From Xanthostigma xanthostigma (taxonomy: Eukaryota > Arthropoda > Insecta > Raphidioptera > Raphidiidae), in contig OY754466.1 in assembly GCA_963575645.1 (NCBI GenBank), positions 20,314,001 through 20,378,000 on the forward strand: a stretch of DNA of 64,000 bases, written 5' to 3'. Made by a program: the position numbers and the translations under genes. Positions within the stretch are counted from its first letter, which is position 1. The number at the start of each line of letters is the position of its first letter. This document shows positions 1 to 11,470 of this stretch, piece after piece. The notes under the pieces are model-generated. The model ran no database searches and was not told where the DNA came from. It saw nothing but the letters and a program-made list of their open reading frames with translations.

Positions 1-188
1 AAATTATTTCAAATTTCCCTGATAATTCCAGGTTTTCCAAGAATATTACTATACTTTTCCATGATTTGAATATCTTATTTGTATGATCGAGATATTTAAA
101 GTTTTGATTAGCCATTTTTTTGTACTTTTTCAAATCGAAGTTGAGCATCAAAACAATTTTCTCATATTTTTTTAAGCATACAAAACTT
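1..188. other. AT-rich DNA, nothing recognised
   Basis: No gene, RNA or transposon end is recognisable. The phrase 'aattccaggt' recurs here and near 490-545, suggesting two halves of one old repeat, but no termini can be drawn. Confidence 0.4.
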
Positions 189-253
189 TATCTCTTAAAC
201 TAATGATGGCACAGTAAACCTTCTTTTTACTGTACCATCATTAGTTAGAGATA
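189..253. repeat. strong 65-nt hairpin, pre-miRNA-like or MITE remnant
   Basis: The arm around 'ctaatgatggcacagtaaa' pairs with 'ttttactgtaccatcattag'. About 28 base pairs form, with one two-base bulge and one mismatch, closed by a short loop. The size matches an insect microRNA precursor, but a small palindromic transposon remnant would look the same, and no promoter or conservation can be judged here. Confidence 0.5.
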
Positions 254-2641
254 TCGATAGTTAAAAAAACCAAAGGTTACTTTTTACTTAATAGCCGATA
301 TCTCAGCGATAAATAGTCGCATTGCAAACAAAAAAATACCAAATTGAAGCTTGAACACCAGGCTCAATGACCAGGTATTCATAAAGTTTGAAAAAACTGT
401 TTTTTCGACTCTGAAGACAGTTTCAAACAACAAAACATTTTCAAAACTAGAAATTTTGAACTTCAAAATGCTATTTTTCGCTGATACTTTGTAAAATGCC
501 CTGATATTTCCAGGTTGCATTAAATTCCCAGATAATTCCAGGTCTGTGGTCACATCTCATAGTTTTCCAGCCTGCCACGGCGTACCCCTCTTAATTCCTG
601 GACCCCTAGCACTCTGTCAGCCCCTACACCCCTTGTTGGAACATGATTATTAGTTATATAAACTACTCTATGTATATGATTATTTCAATAGTGGACAGAT
701 TTGTCAAAGCACGTTTCTTGTGTTGGCGAAAAATACATAGAATTGAAAAACTGCATTCGCATGCAGTTGAAAAAAACTGAAAAATCATAAGACGTTAAAA
801 GTAAATAAGGCAGAACATGCATGAAATCGTTCTGCCCAAAAAAGCATAGGGTAATTGCTGTGACTTTCTTGACGTTTTCTTACACATTACCGTTTACTTT
901 TTTTGAGAAATTAATCACAGCGTATACATGGATTTTATATGTTCCAAAATACTTGTTTAATTTAAGATCTCTTACAGACTTATACGATACTTAGATCATA
1001 TATATTATATAGGTCCAAAATATGATATTTCCAAAATGACTGATCCGTTTCGTACCGAAATCAAATGGCTTTTATAGAAGTTTTTGTGAACGAAAGAAAA
1101 GTCTATAGATTAGAGAGACACACGCATGTACAACCGTCATGTTGAAAATATTTTTCTTTACGTTTTGAGAGCAGCACAATCTGAATCTGATTTTATGTCA
1201 GACACAATTTTTCGACCTTACCACAACATTTGCATTTCCTTTAGAAACATGTTAATTCGCAGTTGCAGTGATTGTTATAAAGGAAATTCCACTGTATTTT
1301 ATGCATATTAAGTTATGACGGTTACGCCACTTACATCACAACCATTATTAAATGCATCTTATCAAAATTCTTCTTAGTCGATTAAAATAACTTTTCACTT
1401 AAGATTACACATAGTTTTATAAAATATATTTTTTATAAACGTGTTTCATTTTCAATTAGTTGCTGGAATGAATACTAAGTGCATACCTTAGAGATTATAT
1501 TATTTCTTGTTTGTAAGTACAGACCGTCTTTCTCCAACTGAGACTAATTCAATTCTCCTGATGACAATATTATTAGCCATAACAGTAACAGTTATTTAGT
1601 GACTGTTACCGACAAATAACCACGTCAAAATATAATAGTTACTTAAATAATGCTGTCTTGTTAATTTTTACCCGACTAAAATTTAAAATTGCAAAGTTAC
1701 TCTCGACCCTGCCCCCAAGAGGAGGGAGGGGGGTGAAGTTTAGTGTCGCTGAATTGATCTTTTAAAAATACTGGACACGTGTTTTTTGTTTTTAATTCAA
1801 CGTACAGTATTCGAAATAATTGACCGCCCCGGTATTTAAAACACACCTGTATATAGATTACAAAAAGTAACGTTTCCGCCAATAACAGACTGTTGTTTTT
1901 TAGTAACAGTTATACGACCTATTATCAAAAAAATAACATTTAAGCCCGTCACTGTCAAGGTTTTACGACTGGCGTTTGTAAGAATGTGGGTAAATAGGAA
2001 GGTAAATTAGTCATACAATAAAGTTACCGTAAGGCGTACGGTATGCATTCGGAAAATTTTTATTAGGTAATCAAATTCATTAGATTAAAATTTAGTGCTA
2101 GTTTCTATATTATGATGTTGAGTTTTGGAGAATGACGTGATGCCATTCTCTGGTATGAGAGCACGGAAAAATCTTGTCAATAACAAATGATACACGCGAA
2201 TGTTCTATTGTTTCGTTTGGATTAAAGGGGCTAATAATGAGTTTCTCTTCCGTTATACCATACACATTCTGACGGCACACCCACAACACTGTTATCTAAC
2301 AATCAACACATCCAATGATTGTTATGACAGGCACAGAAGATGCATTACTGTGAGGTGCACAGATATTATACATAATAGTGAAATTATAGATACCTAAACT
2401 TCCTTGATTCATGCACTGAATATTTTAAAACACTAGTTGTCAATCAATATATTATTTATTCAATACGCATTGTTCATTGTATGAATTTAATGTTTGTTAT
2501 TATAATAATACTATCAACTGTAGTCAAAAACTAATCGATTATACAAAAATACTGAAGGAATTTTTATGACTTATTATTATTCATTTTTAATATACCTACA
2601 GTGAAACATAAAAGTGCCTTTCTCGCAAAGAGTCGACAATA
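254..2641. other. AT-rich intergenic stretch
   Basis: Only short stop-interrupted frames of 61-89 codons occur, with no recognisable domain. Text around 480-640 repeats the 'aattccaggt' motif seen near the window start. A C-rich run at about 1707-1732 is local composition only. No transposon termini with target duplications were found. Confidence 0.4.
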
Positions 2642-2967
2642 CTTAGGCCGGGCGCACATTGAGACGCAAGGTAGGGCAGGTTAGGTAGGACAGCTTACTG
2701 TTGGATTTTTAAAAGAAGACCGGTCAATGGAATGTAGTCCTATGACCTTATTGCAGAAGAGCGCACGTGTATTTTATATTAGTAAAAGGTAATGATCCTG
2801 GAACCGCTTCTATGCAATAAGGGAGTCCAGTCGACCAAACGTCTCGCAATTGTCGTGTCGCGATAATTGTACTATTGCCATAGCTGTACGACTATACAGC
2901 GACACTTGCTAACAGTACAAAAAAATCATACACCAGACAGTACATAGGTGTGCGTCCACGGACTAAG
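2642..2967. mobile_element. possible small DNA transposon with CTTAG...CTAAG ends
   Basis: The left end 'cttaggccgggcgcaca' is an imperfect inverse of the right end 'tgtgcgtccacggactaag'. The GGCC-type terminus resembles the Harbinger-like element at 30040. No clean target duplication can be read, so the boundaries and superfamily are tentative. The interior is GC-richer than its surroundings. Confidence 0.35.
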
Positions 2968-2996
2968 TTGAGGGGTGTTGTCTGAATATCATCAAA

Positions 2997-3155
2997 ATGG
3001 AAAGTAAAAAGGGAAAAACAGTTAGAAGTGGCGCTAGGGAGGTCATAGCGAATGTAATTAAAATGTGCGAGTTAGAGGCTCAAAATAAAACCTTAAAATT
3101 TAAAGCTATACATTGTTTGCATGCCATGCTATGCGCCGCCTATGAATTCCGATAA
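2997..3155 (+). pseudogene. transposase N-terminal fragment (HTH-like)
   Basis: A 52-codon frame starts at ATG 2997. It is lysine-rich, followed by SGAREVIANVIKMCELEAQN and then a stop. That pattern resembles the first helix-turn-helix segment of insect DDE transposases of the IS630/Tc1 group, which commonly begin with a '(S/T)xAREIIxNV' helix. No DDE core follows. It is probably a truncated copy immediately right of the possible MITE at 2642-2967. Family assignment comes from motif resemblance only. Confidence 0.4.
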
Positions 3156-3536
3156 TTTGGGAACACATCAGCGACTTCTTGCCCTTTCCCCACCGGTCTT
3201 CTTTCGCCGATCGCACAGTAGACTGGCACCACACACAGTTCATGCAAACTGCTCATTTTTTAAAATTTTTTGTGTTCAGTTTGGTTCAGTTGTTGGTATA
3301 CACTAGATAAGATATATTATATTATATACACACTATAATATTATACTATAGAGTATAGTTCATTAATAAGAACTAAATGAGCAATTTCAATGGTGAGGAT
3401 TGGCTGTTCATAGCTATGGGATTGTATTTAAAACAGAGAAATAAGAAAAAAAAGAAGAATATGGGTGAAAAGTTGGTTAGAAATGCGTGATTCAAGAAGT
3501 CATGTTTATTTGAATAATGAATTACATCTTGAGCCG
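3156..3536. other. no gene seen; AT-rich spacer
   Basis: A TATA-rich low-complexity run occupies about 3307-3352. Short frames carry no domain. The last eight bases (3537-3544) are the left target duplication of the adjacent hAT element. Confidence 0.4.
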
Positions 3537-3544
3537 CTTGATTG

Positions 3545-4385
3545 CAGAGCTGGGCGGTACTGAGTACAAGTACTTGGAAAAAGTACTTTAAGTACATATT
3601 TTTGTACTTTGTACTTTGTATTCCGAGTACTTTTAAAAATTGTACTTGGTACTTGTACTTGTAACGATCTGTTGAATGTACTTTGTACTTTCAGCTTGTT
3701 TCTAAGTACAAGTACATTAAAATACACTTTTATGAAGAAAGAAGACTTGTGTAGAAGTTTTAAAAATTAGGCGTTTTTTTTAGTTTGCGATTTTTCCGTA
3801 AAGAATCGCTACTTTCTTGTGAACATTTCTGGGTACCCTGTTTGTTCCAAGCAGCCAGCAAACGGTAACGAAACCGTCAACCGCATGCGCAGTAGCTAAA
3901 AAGATACTGCACGTTTTAGCTATCTGCGCATGATGGTAACGGTTTCGTTACCGTTTGCTGGCTGCTTGGAACAAACCTATTAATGCAGGGTTTCTTGAAA
4001 CATTGCTTTTTGTCTTTATTTAGTTGTTTATTTTTCTATTTTCAGTATTTTCAATTTTTTGTTTTTGTATTAATTCACATTTAATATAAATAAAATATAA
4101 TTCATAAAAACATTTTGTGCGTACGTCACTCTCTGTGTATTTTAATTTCATAAATAATCGAGCTTGTAGGGTTTGTTTGTAGTTTGTACCACAAAGGTGT
4201 ACTGAGGCTTGGTGTACCACATTGTGTCCAATGTACTTGTAAAAAGTACTCGTTAAATCCAAGTACTTGTACTCAGTACATGTACTCAGTACTTAGTCAA
4301 GTACTTTGTACTTATTGGACGAAAATGGAAAGTACTTTGTACTTGGTACTCCAAGTACATTTTCATTGTACTTGGCCCAGCTCTG
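3545..4385. mobile_element. hAT-type MITE with tandem GTACTT subterminal repeats
   Basis: The ends are inverted: 'cagagctgggc' at 3545 and 'gcccagctctg' at 4375-4385. Both sides are flanked by the same 8-bp word CTTGATTG (3537-3544 and 4386-4393), the signature of hAT insertion. Long arrays of 'agtacttgtac'-type words fill both subterminal regions, typical of transposase-binding repeats. There is no transposase, so it is non-autonomous. A separate palindromic element sits inside at 3840-3976. The 60-80 codon frames crossing it are by-products of the repeats. Confidence 0.9.
3840..3976. mobile_element. palindromic mini-element nested in the hAT
   Basis: Two arms of about 45-60 bases beginning 'gtttgttccaagcagccagc' face each other almost perfectly around a short centre near 3905-3915. 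They form a 137-bp hairpin. It interrupts the hAT interior and so is younger than it. No clear target duplication was found, so the superfamily is unassigned. Confidence 0.7.
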
Positions 4386-4393
4386 CTTGATTG

Positions 4394-6324
4394 GAATAAT
4401 TATTTACGAATGGATGAATTAACTTACAATTATTTTATTAGTTATACCCTATTTATTAGGAACCAGGACACAAATATGCGAAAATCTATTTCTGCACAAG
4501 AAAGACTTGCAGCAACAATGAGATTTTTGGTTTCTGGTTGTACAAAACACAGAACTCCAAAAACTGAACTGAAAAAAAAAAAAACACACACACAGCAGTT
4601 TACTTGAACACTGAACACTGAAGTCGTTCAAAAATCAAGATGCATTTGATGAGTTCATGCTTGACTTCAGTGTTGGTTTCAGTGTTTATTTGTCCCACAC
4701 ATTATCATGCTTCACTGAACTATAAGTTTGAACACTGAACTGTGGCATGAAGTGTGATCGTGAGTGGGGCCTATTAGAGTTGAAAAAAACTGCGAGACTT
4801 GGGTGACCGCACATTGCAACGCAATTTCTTGTCATCCATATTATTCTGTCATAGAACGTAATGATGGCCGAACTAAACAAACTAGACCTAAGTCTAGTGT
4901 CCGACCGAAATTTCGGTTTCGGTTTCTACCAATCAGGCCGAAACCGAAACTACATTCGGGAGGTTTCGCGCTGAAATTCGGTGCAGCTGCGAGCGATGAA
5001 GTGTCTTTTATGCCTCCGCGCTCCACGTTTTTTTTTTTTTAGTTTGAGAGAAAACTCTTTTTATTTTGATTCTTTCCATTGAAGTATTATTTGCATTAAA
5101 AATATTTGTTTAGTTATTGTATTTGGTAGGTAGGTACTTATTTATTTTAATTTTATTGTATTTCGTTAACAAGAGTACCATACAAAATGACTAAAGTTTA
5201 GAAGAACTAATTTTGTTCTTAAGATGAAAGAGTGTTTTCTTTTTTTTTGTTGTGTGTACCTATTAATCATATTTATTAGATAAATACTTTTTACTAAGAA
5301 GTAATTTTGTTTTGTAGCTTTTATTTTATTTCATAATATATTTGTGATTTTTGAAATAATGGGGGCAATAATATGATTAAAATTTCATAGGCCAACGTTC
5401 AAAATATTTGTTTAAGTTACCAAGGTTTTGTGCTTTAAGTAATGAAGGTTTTAGGCTTTGAGGGGAAGAGAATTCAACAATTTTTTAAGTTACAAAGGTT
5501 TTTGACTTATCGAGGTTCTACTGTATTGTCTTTGAAAGTTATATCAGAAAACCAACATTGAACGCTTATATATAGAAAAGCGGTTAGATGCTTTAATAAG
5601 AAATTTCTAATTATCTACAAAGCACAAAATTTACGATTTTTTATGCATTTTTCTTTTATTACTATGCTATGAATTATGATCATTCCTGCAGGGAGTGTTC
5701 ACGGCAATTATAATAGGTATTGCATTTTCAATTTTTATAAACTCTCTAATTTTTAGAATTTCATGTCCCGATAAATTCCTTCAAAGCAGCGTTTACTGCT
5801 TGTTATCATTAAATTTGTTTAAAAGATAAAACTCTAATCAACAAGAAACTTAATCCTATAAGCGCCTACAAAAATATTATATCAGATTATGAATTTCCTA
5901 CCAACTAGAAAATGGCGATAGTTTTCGCTTTACCGGACATCTATACAAATTAAATTTACAATCAAGTGTTGTTATTAATACTTTAGCAACTGCTTGCAAA
6001 ATGTATTCCCATTGTTATGCATACATTGATACCGGAAATGTAAGCAAAAGAATATGTTTGTTAATTGTTGCAAGTGTACTACCTGTTCTTGTTGGCTACT
6101 TGCTTTATGGTAATTTTATTGCATAAAAACAATATTACGATAAAATACGTAACAATTATGTTGATTGTTCGGTTCTCGTCTACAGACGTAAAGGTAGGTG
6201 TAATTATAGGTAACTTTCGAGGTCTGTGTCAATATATTTAATAAAATTAATTAAATATGTATAATCCCGCGAATACAATCACAGCTGATTTTAAATTATT
6301 ATTGACAATTGATAAAACCAAACG
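4394..6324. other. AT-rich stretch with one partial transposon end
   Basis: At 4600-4760 the word 'ttgaacactgaa' recurs in both orientations, suggesting a decayed MITE. At about 4897-4960 'tagtgtccgaccgaaattt' followed by repeated CGGTTTCGG resembles one terminus of a hAT element. No matching second end was found. The rest is poly-A/T-rich with no domain-bearing frame. Confidence 0.4.
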
Positions 6325-6326
6325 TA

Positions 6327-6775
6327 ATGGCTAGTTTACACAGTGCGAGCTAGCGTACGAGTCAGCCTGCCGAGTAGCTGCACTGCAGTAACTCGCACTG
6401 TTTGGACGTCACTTACGAGTAACTCGCACGTGCGAGTTAGACAGTAGCTCGCATCCGAGTTACTTCAACATTTTTTGTTTTCACTCGCATGCTCGCCCGC
6501 CAGCAACTCGTACATGACAGCAGCTCGGCCGTCGCTCGCATCGTTTGGACGCGTCCGGCAGTAGCTCGCCAGTGCGAGCGGGATAGTCTACTGAGCGGAA
6601 CTCGTGTTTTGTGCTGCGCCTGCGTTCACCGACATCGTGACAACTCGCAAGACTGGACAGCAGCTACTCGTATCGTGTAGACAGCAAAGGCGAGTCGAGC
6701 TACTGGCGTACGAGTAGACAAGCCGAGTAGCTGTCTACTGTCCGGTCAGCAGCTCGCACTGTGTAAACTAGCCTT
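6327..6775. mobile_element. MITE with GGCTAGTTTACACAGTGCGAG ends
   Basis: Near-perfect inverted ends 'ggctagtttacacagtgcga' (from 6329) and 'tcgcactgtgtaaactagcc' (to 6773) bound a GC-rich 450-bp body packed with 'ctcgcac' and 'gagtagctg' words. TA occurs at both flanks (6325-6326, 6776-6777), which would be a 2-bp duplication if the ends are placed there. There is no coding capacity; the 63-codon frame inside is composed of the repeats. Superfamily is uncertain: TA-targeting or Harbinger-like. Confidence 0.75.
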
Positions 6776-6989
6776 TAGATATATCTACTTTGCGATTGCA
6801 TTTCAACTGCAATAATTTGTTCTATAGTTAGGGTACTATTAATATAATTTAAGCTAAAACAATACTAGGAGTTACAACAGAAATTAAAGATGAACAACTG
6901 AGAGTAGCACTCGCGCTCTGAGGATTCCGTATCGTTATTTCATAAAAATTAATTTTGTCATCTAATAATAATTCTATATAGGTACTATA

Positions 6990-7440
6990 GAATCAGAAAA
7001 TGGTTTTCGGATTTTTTTCTTAACTTTTCTTAACTTGTGCTAGCTTCTTTCGCGCCAAACAAAATTCTAGGTTAACGAGAAACACTAAAGGTTTTGATGA
7101 GTCAGTATACAAATTTTTTTTGTGATGTAACTACAATTTTACGGTTTTCGGATTTTTTGCTTTACTTATGCTATAAGACATTGCTTCTTGTCAAATTTCA
7201 TGATTCTAGGTCAACGGGAAGTACCCTATAGGTTTTGATTCTCTTGTAAGTGCCAAAATATGTGGCATAAACGGCCGTATCTTTTGATTGCTTTTACTTA
7301 GAAGTTTGATTTTTTTCACAGCGTCAAGGGATTGCAGACCCGATAATTTGAAATTAATTTTAACTTGATACTTCCACGCGTTCCTGAGAGAAAGGGTCTT
7401 AACAGACAGACAGACAACGAAGTGACCCTATAAGGGTTTA
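6990..7440. repeat. dispersed LINE/SINE-like 3' tail repeat
   Basis: Two imperfect copies of a unit starting 'ggttttcggattttt' (about 7001 and 7143) include 'gattctaggtcaacggga'. They are followed by 'cagacagacagacaac' and 'ccctataagggttta'. I recognise this combination as a very common dispersed repeat of lepidopteran genomes. Source element and orientation are not established. Confidence 0.6.
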
Positions 7441-8430
7441 TTTTTTCTTGTATGTATTTATTTATCAAGAACTAAGCATTTCTTCAATTTGTGTCTATAT
7501 AAGGTGAATCTTTGAACACGTCATGCTGAAGTTGTTGTCTTAATGCTTATAGGTACATCTAAATTATATACACTCTAATACATTAATTACTTTATATTTT
7601 TATTCAAAGTAATTAACAACGAAAAGTAATTATTCCATAAAGTTATTTTTGTAAAAATAAATATTTGAAAAATATAATTATTAATAAAATTGCGTCATTA
7701 TTAAACAAAAGCATAACAAATATGTACACAATTTATTTAATAAGTAAGCTATAAATTATCTGCAAACACATTCTAGTTTAATAAAAATTACATCTTAATA
7801 TCAACAGAACCGACTGCGCTATTGAAATGAACGTATAAAAATTTCAAAGAATTACATCGCACGCTCGAATCACGATGATAAAAATTGATTTTTTTGTTTT
7901 TCAACAACAGTAAGATTTTGCGTTTGCGCCAAGAGGATAGCTATTTCTTAGAAACTAGAAGAACAGTCTACATGAGGTCGAGCCATGTGTTAAGGTTCAA
8001 AAGTTTAGGGTTGACTTTTGAACCCTTCAAGTGATTAACTGCTTTAAATTTGTTACGCTAAAGCAATTAAAAACAGGTTCAAAGGAATATTTGTCAACAG
8101 CTGACCATTGCAACGTATTTTAACATGATTGGCTGAGAGAAAATGACAGTTAAAAAGTACTTGAATGTTATTGGTCATCGTGGGTGTGTATGGATGAGGT
8201 TTGAATGATGATTTTTTAAAATATAGTTAAATACTTGGAAGTGTAAGTTGCAAGTTAGAGGTTTAAGTTGAGTGTTAAGAGTTCAAGTTTGGATTTGTAA
8301 ATAAAGTTTATACAGAGTCGAAATTGTTTATTTCAAATTTATTTCCATCCTGAGAAATAAATTAGGGATAGATTATAGATATAACAATTATTATCAGAAA
8401 TGTAAGATATAGATCAATTTATCAGAAGTG
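7441..8430. other. AT-rich spacer, nothing recognised
   Basis: No domain-bearing frame, RNA or transposon terminus was recognised. The part at 8230-8330 is rich in 'aagtt' words and purine-biased, but no repeat unit can be fixed. Confidence 0.4.
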
Positions 8431-8434
8431 GATA

Positions 8435-8832
8435 TAATATATCGTTGTTGATTCTGTAATAGCTCTTATGTGCATATTTGGCAGATTTTACGTTTTTTAA
8501 ATGAAAAGATTCAGGAAACGGAGCTCTATACACTAGTAATACCTCCAAATTAATTTTACAGTAACCAACAAGGGGAAATAACTCTTATGTGAAAAGTTGT
8601 ATCAAATTATTCCTCCCATGTGCCAATAAATTCATAATTAACGTTAAATAATTTTTTAAGAAAATACTTCGTCTAAAATTAAACACGTATAGTAAAGATA
8701 AGTATGAATTAGTAATGTACCTCTGAAATTGCTAGTTCTTACCATCCATTGCTGAAATAACCACTTTTTGGCCTTTCCTGCAAATTTTACTTTTTGCACA
8801 TAAGAGGTATTACAGAACCAACGACGATATAA
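8435..8832. mobile_element. MITE with TTCTGTAATANCTCTTATGTGCA ends
   Basis: The left terminus around 8440-8477 ('attctgtaatagctcttat') and right terminus around 8796-8830 (inverse of 'ttctgtaatacctcttat') match over about 35 bases. The interior of about 330 bp is non-coding. No unambiguous target duplication was found, so the exact ends could move by a few bases. Confidence 0.6.
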
Positions 8833-9906
8833 TACGTATACAAGTATTATAATATAACAAAATCGTGAAGGTATACTGCATAAGAAGTTTCACTTCAAAC
8901 AACAGAAAAACATATATAGTTCCTGAGTTCAGTATAGGTCGCCGGACGTGGTCAAGCGGTAGCTCTGAAGTCATAGCGGCAAACAGTAAGATCTTGTGTA
9001 ATAATCTCACTTGTCCATTCTCATTTGCAGCGTCTCCTAATCTGATTAGTGATTACTGCATGTAAACGTAATGGCTAACATTTGCCTTGGATTATGCACT
9101 TGTAACGTGTGTTTAGTTGGAGTCACGTGAAAAGCAGGCATGGCGAACCCATTATATAATGTGCGACCAAAATTGAACGAGTGGCGATTTGAGTAGAATT
9201 CGGAAATAAAAATAATATTAAATGCAAAATTATGAATGTTACTAACAAGACATTTTTTTAATGGATGTTCCAGGTTTATTCTAAGGTCTGTAATTACGCC
9301 CACAAATTGAACATCGCAACTGCAACTGATAGAAATGCTTACTACGACGCCGCCCTTTTGTACCGAAAATTTTTTTTAAGAACTTTAAAAGATGTTCTAT
9401 AAGGCTTAATTCATTAAAATATCATAAAAATATAATTCTTCTAAAAATAAAATTTTTGAAATAACCGTTTTTTGAGCTGTTACACTAGGTGCCCCCTCAA
9501 ATAAATCTAATATTTTTGTCCAAAATCTTGCGATTTTTCTTATTATTATTCTCAGTAAATGTCGACCTATTTTAATTCTCGAAATTGCGAACGAACGTAC
9601 ATTTTAGTTTTCTTTACCATCGAACACATTTCGTTCCTATACAGATAATATATGAAGTTTGCCAAGTTTATGACTTTTTCATTATACATGGGCTAATTGT
9701 GACTATTTGGAGTCTCCTGACGAGATGTTACAAAAGAGATAACCTCAAAAGCTATCGTCGAACCTTCTACAGTTCTATTGCAACAGATTCTTTACAAAAA
9801 AGCGCGTACTATCCGAAAACTTTTCTGACCATCAGCAAACTGTTTACAAATGTGTTGGAACACTAGAAACTACTAATGAGGAATTTGGTGAGACGGCTGC
9901 TTGTAC
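8833..9906. other. AT-rich spacer, no supported gene
   Basis: An uninterrupted frame of 93 codons at 9585-9866 shows no motif and has the A/T composition of its surroundings. 'gtggtcaagcggtagctctg' near 8948 resembles a tRNA D-arm only loosely. Nothing is called. Confidence 0.4.
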
Positions 9907-10569
9907 AAAAAAAATTGGTTGTCTGTAAAGTCGGTTTACGGACGATAGTTTTACGTGATAACGTATTCCGTAATACATAACCTAAACCTCCCAAAATTTG
10001 GTTTCAATCCGCTTATCCTTGGTGTCGGAATGATAAGAAATGTCAAAAGTGACGTTTGCAACTGTCAAAGTATTATGTTCTAATAATAATTAGTTATTCC
10101 AATACTTAACTTAGAAGGCGTTGCATTTCACAAAATACTAATGTCAAAAAATTGAATTAAACATTAGAAATGCAGCCGTTTTCATGTTAAGACAAGACAT
10201 ACGTTATATTCTAATTTCCATGTACGGCAAACAAAGACGACCGACCGCGTCGCGCCATGCATTAGACAACATTGCATTTATACAGCTATTTTTCTATATA
10301 AATTTGTATAAAAAAACTGTTTAGGCAAATTCTGTTATACGAAATCTATGTAAAATGTTCTCCTCTTTCGTTTAAGACTGGTTTCAAACCGATCTGATTT
10401 AAATTGAGCGAGAAATTAGCAAAAAGCACGCACAGGGTCAGGCGGAACGTTACGCGTTACGAACGTTAGGATTTAGGAACGTTACACTTTTTCGTGCATG
10501 CAGTCGGTGTTTTATCAATTTATAAGATTGGTGATTTATCAATTTATAAGACGTTATCACGTCAAAAAA
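9907..10569 (+). mobile_element. unclassified repeat family X, long copy A
   Basis: It starts in an A-run followed by 'attggttgtctgtaaagtcg' and ends '...gttatcacgtcaaaaaa'. An inner word 'acgtgataacgt' near the left (9950s) is the inverse of the right terminus. It is nearly identical along its length to 18407-19078, and its ends recur in the short units at 17662-18046. 'tacaaa' occurs on both flanks and could be a target duplication. No coding frame. Class unknown. Confidence 0.75.
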
Positions 10570-10985
10570 TACAAATAGACGGTCAATTTTGGATTTCTAA
10601 AGGAACATAACCACAGTAGCGGTCTCACAAAATTGTAAGGTTCATAAACTCAAAAAAGTTGGCCATCACTACATTAGAGTATATAGTTGTAATGTACTTT
10701 AATCTCACAGTAATATCGCTTACCGTGCATGCCATATCATCGGATACCGTAAGCTGTAAAATAAATATACATTATACATACACTATGCTAACCATAGTTC
10801 GTGCCAATGGCCACGAGGTAAATTCACGCTTGCTTATGCTAGTTCATTTATTTCACCTATTAACCGAGCAAGTACCGTAGTGATAAACCACTAAACTTCC
10901 ATTCGGAATTTGATATAAAACTTTTTTCCAGTGCCTTTCACGCCATTTCTTCTTGATGTTTTCCACTGCTTCCTTTAAATAATTC
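10570..10985. other. spacer, no gene seen
   Basis: A 73-codon frame at 10659-10880 has no recognisable domain. No transposon ends are apparent. Confidence 0.35.
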
Positions 10986-11470
10986 TAGATAAATGTTAAG
11001 GTAGTTCATTCATGAATTGCATCCGGACGAAAGCCGGACCGGTCAGTTAGTTATTATAATATTGTATTGTCGTCGGAACTAAAAACCGTTTAACTTAAAA
11101 CACTTTTTTACCTAGTTAATTTTTAAGTTTTTAGTGTGCTTTATTAAAAGTGTGATATGCATCCCGACGAAAGCGGAACCAGTCAGTTACTTATTACAAT
11201 GTTATATTGTCATTGAAACTGCATACGTATGCAAAATTTCAACTCAATCGGATAACGACAAGTAGTTGAAATGCGATCTGCATCGGGACGAAAGCCGAAC
11301 CGGCCAGTTAGTTATTATAATATTGTATTGTCATGGGGACTACATACGCATGCAAAATTTCAGCTCAATCGGAAGCCGGGAAGTGGGTCAAATTTAACTT
11401 GCAAGATTTGATTTCAGACAGATAGACAGACAGACACCGGGACAGGTGAAAGTAAATAAAAGCTTGTAAA
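10986..11470 (+). repeat. retroelement 3' tail with internal tandem units
   Basis: Three imperfect tandem units begin 'catc(c/g)ggacgaaagccg' at about 11022, 11160 and 11281 (spacings about 138 and 121 bp). They are followed by 'aatttcagctcaatcgga', a 'cagacagacagacac' run and 'aaataaaagcttgtaaaa'. A two-unit relative lies at 25485-25780. The shared end suggests a common 3' terminus, as in SINE/LINE tails, but no reverse transcriptase is seen. Confidence 0.6.

Noticed and set aside
3840-3976. Rho-independent terminator
   Set aside because: A long GC-containing hairpin in eukaryotic DNA nested in a hAT; bacterial terminator logic does not apply.
9585-9866. 93-codon plus frame
   Set aside because: AT-driven composition, no domain, no splice context or neighbouring coding signal.
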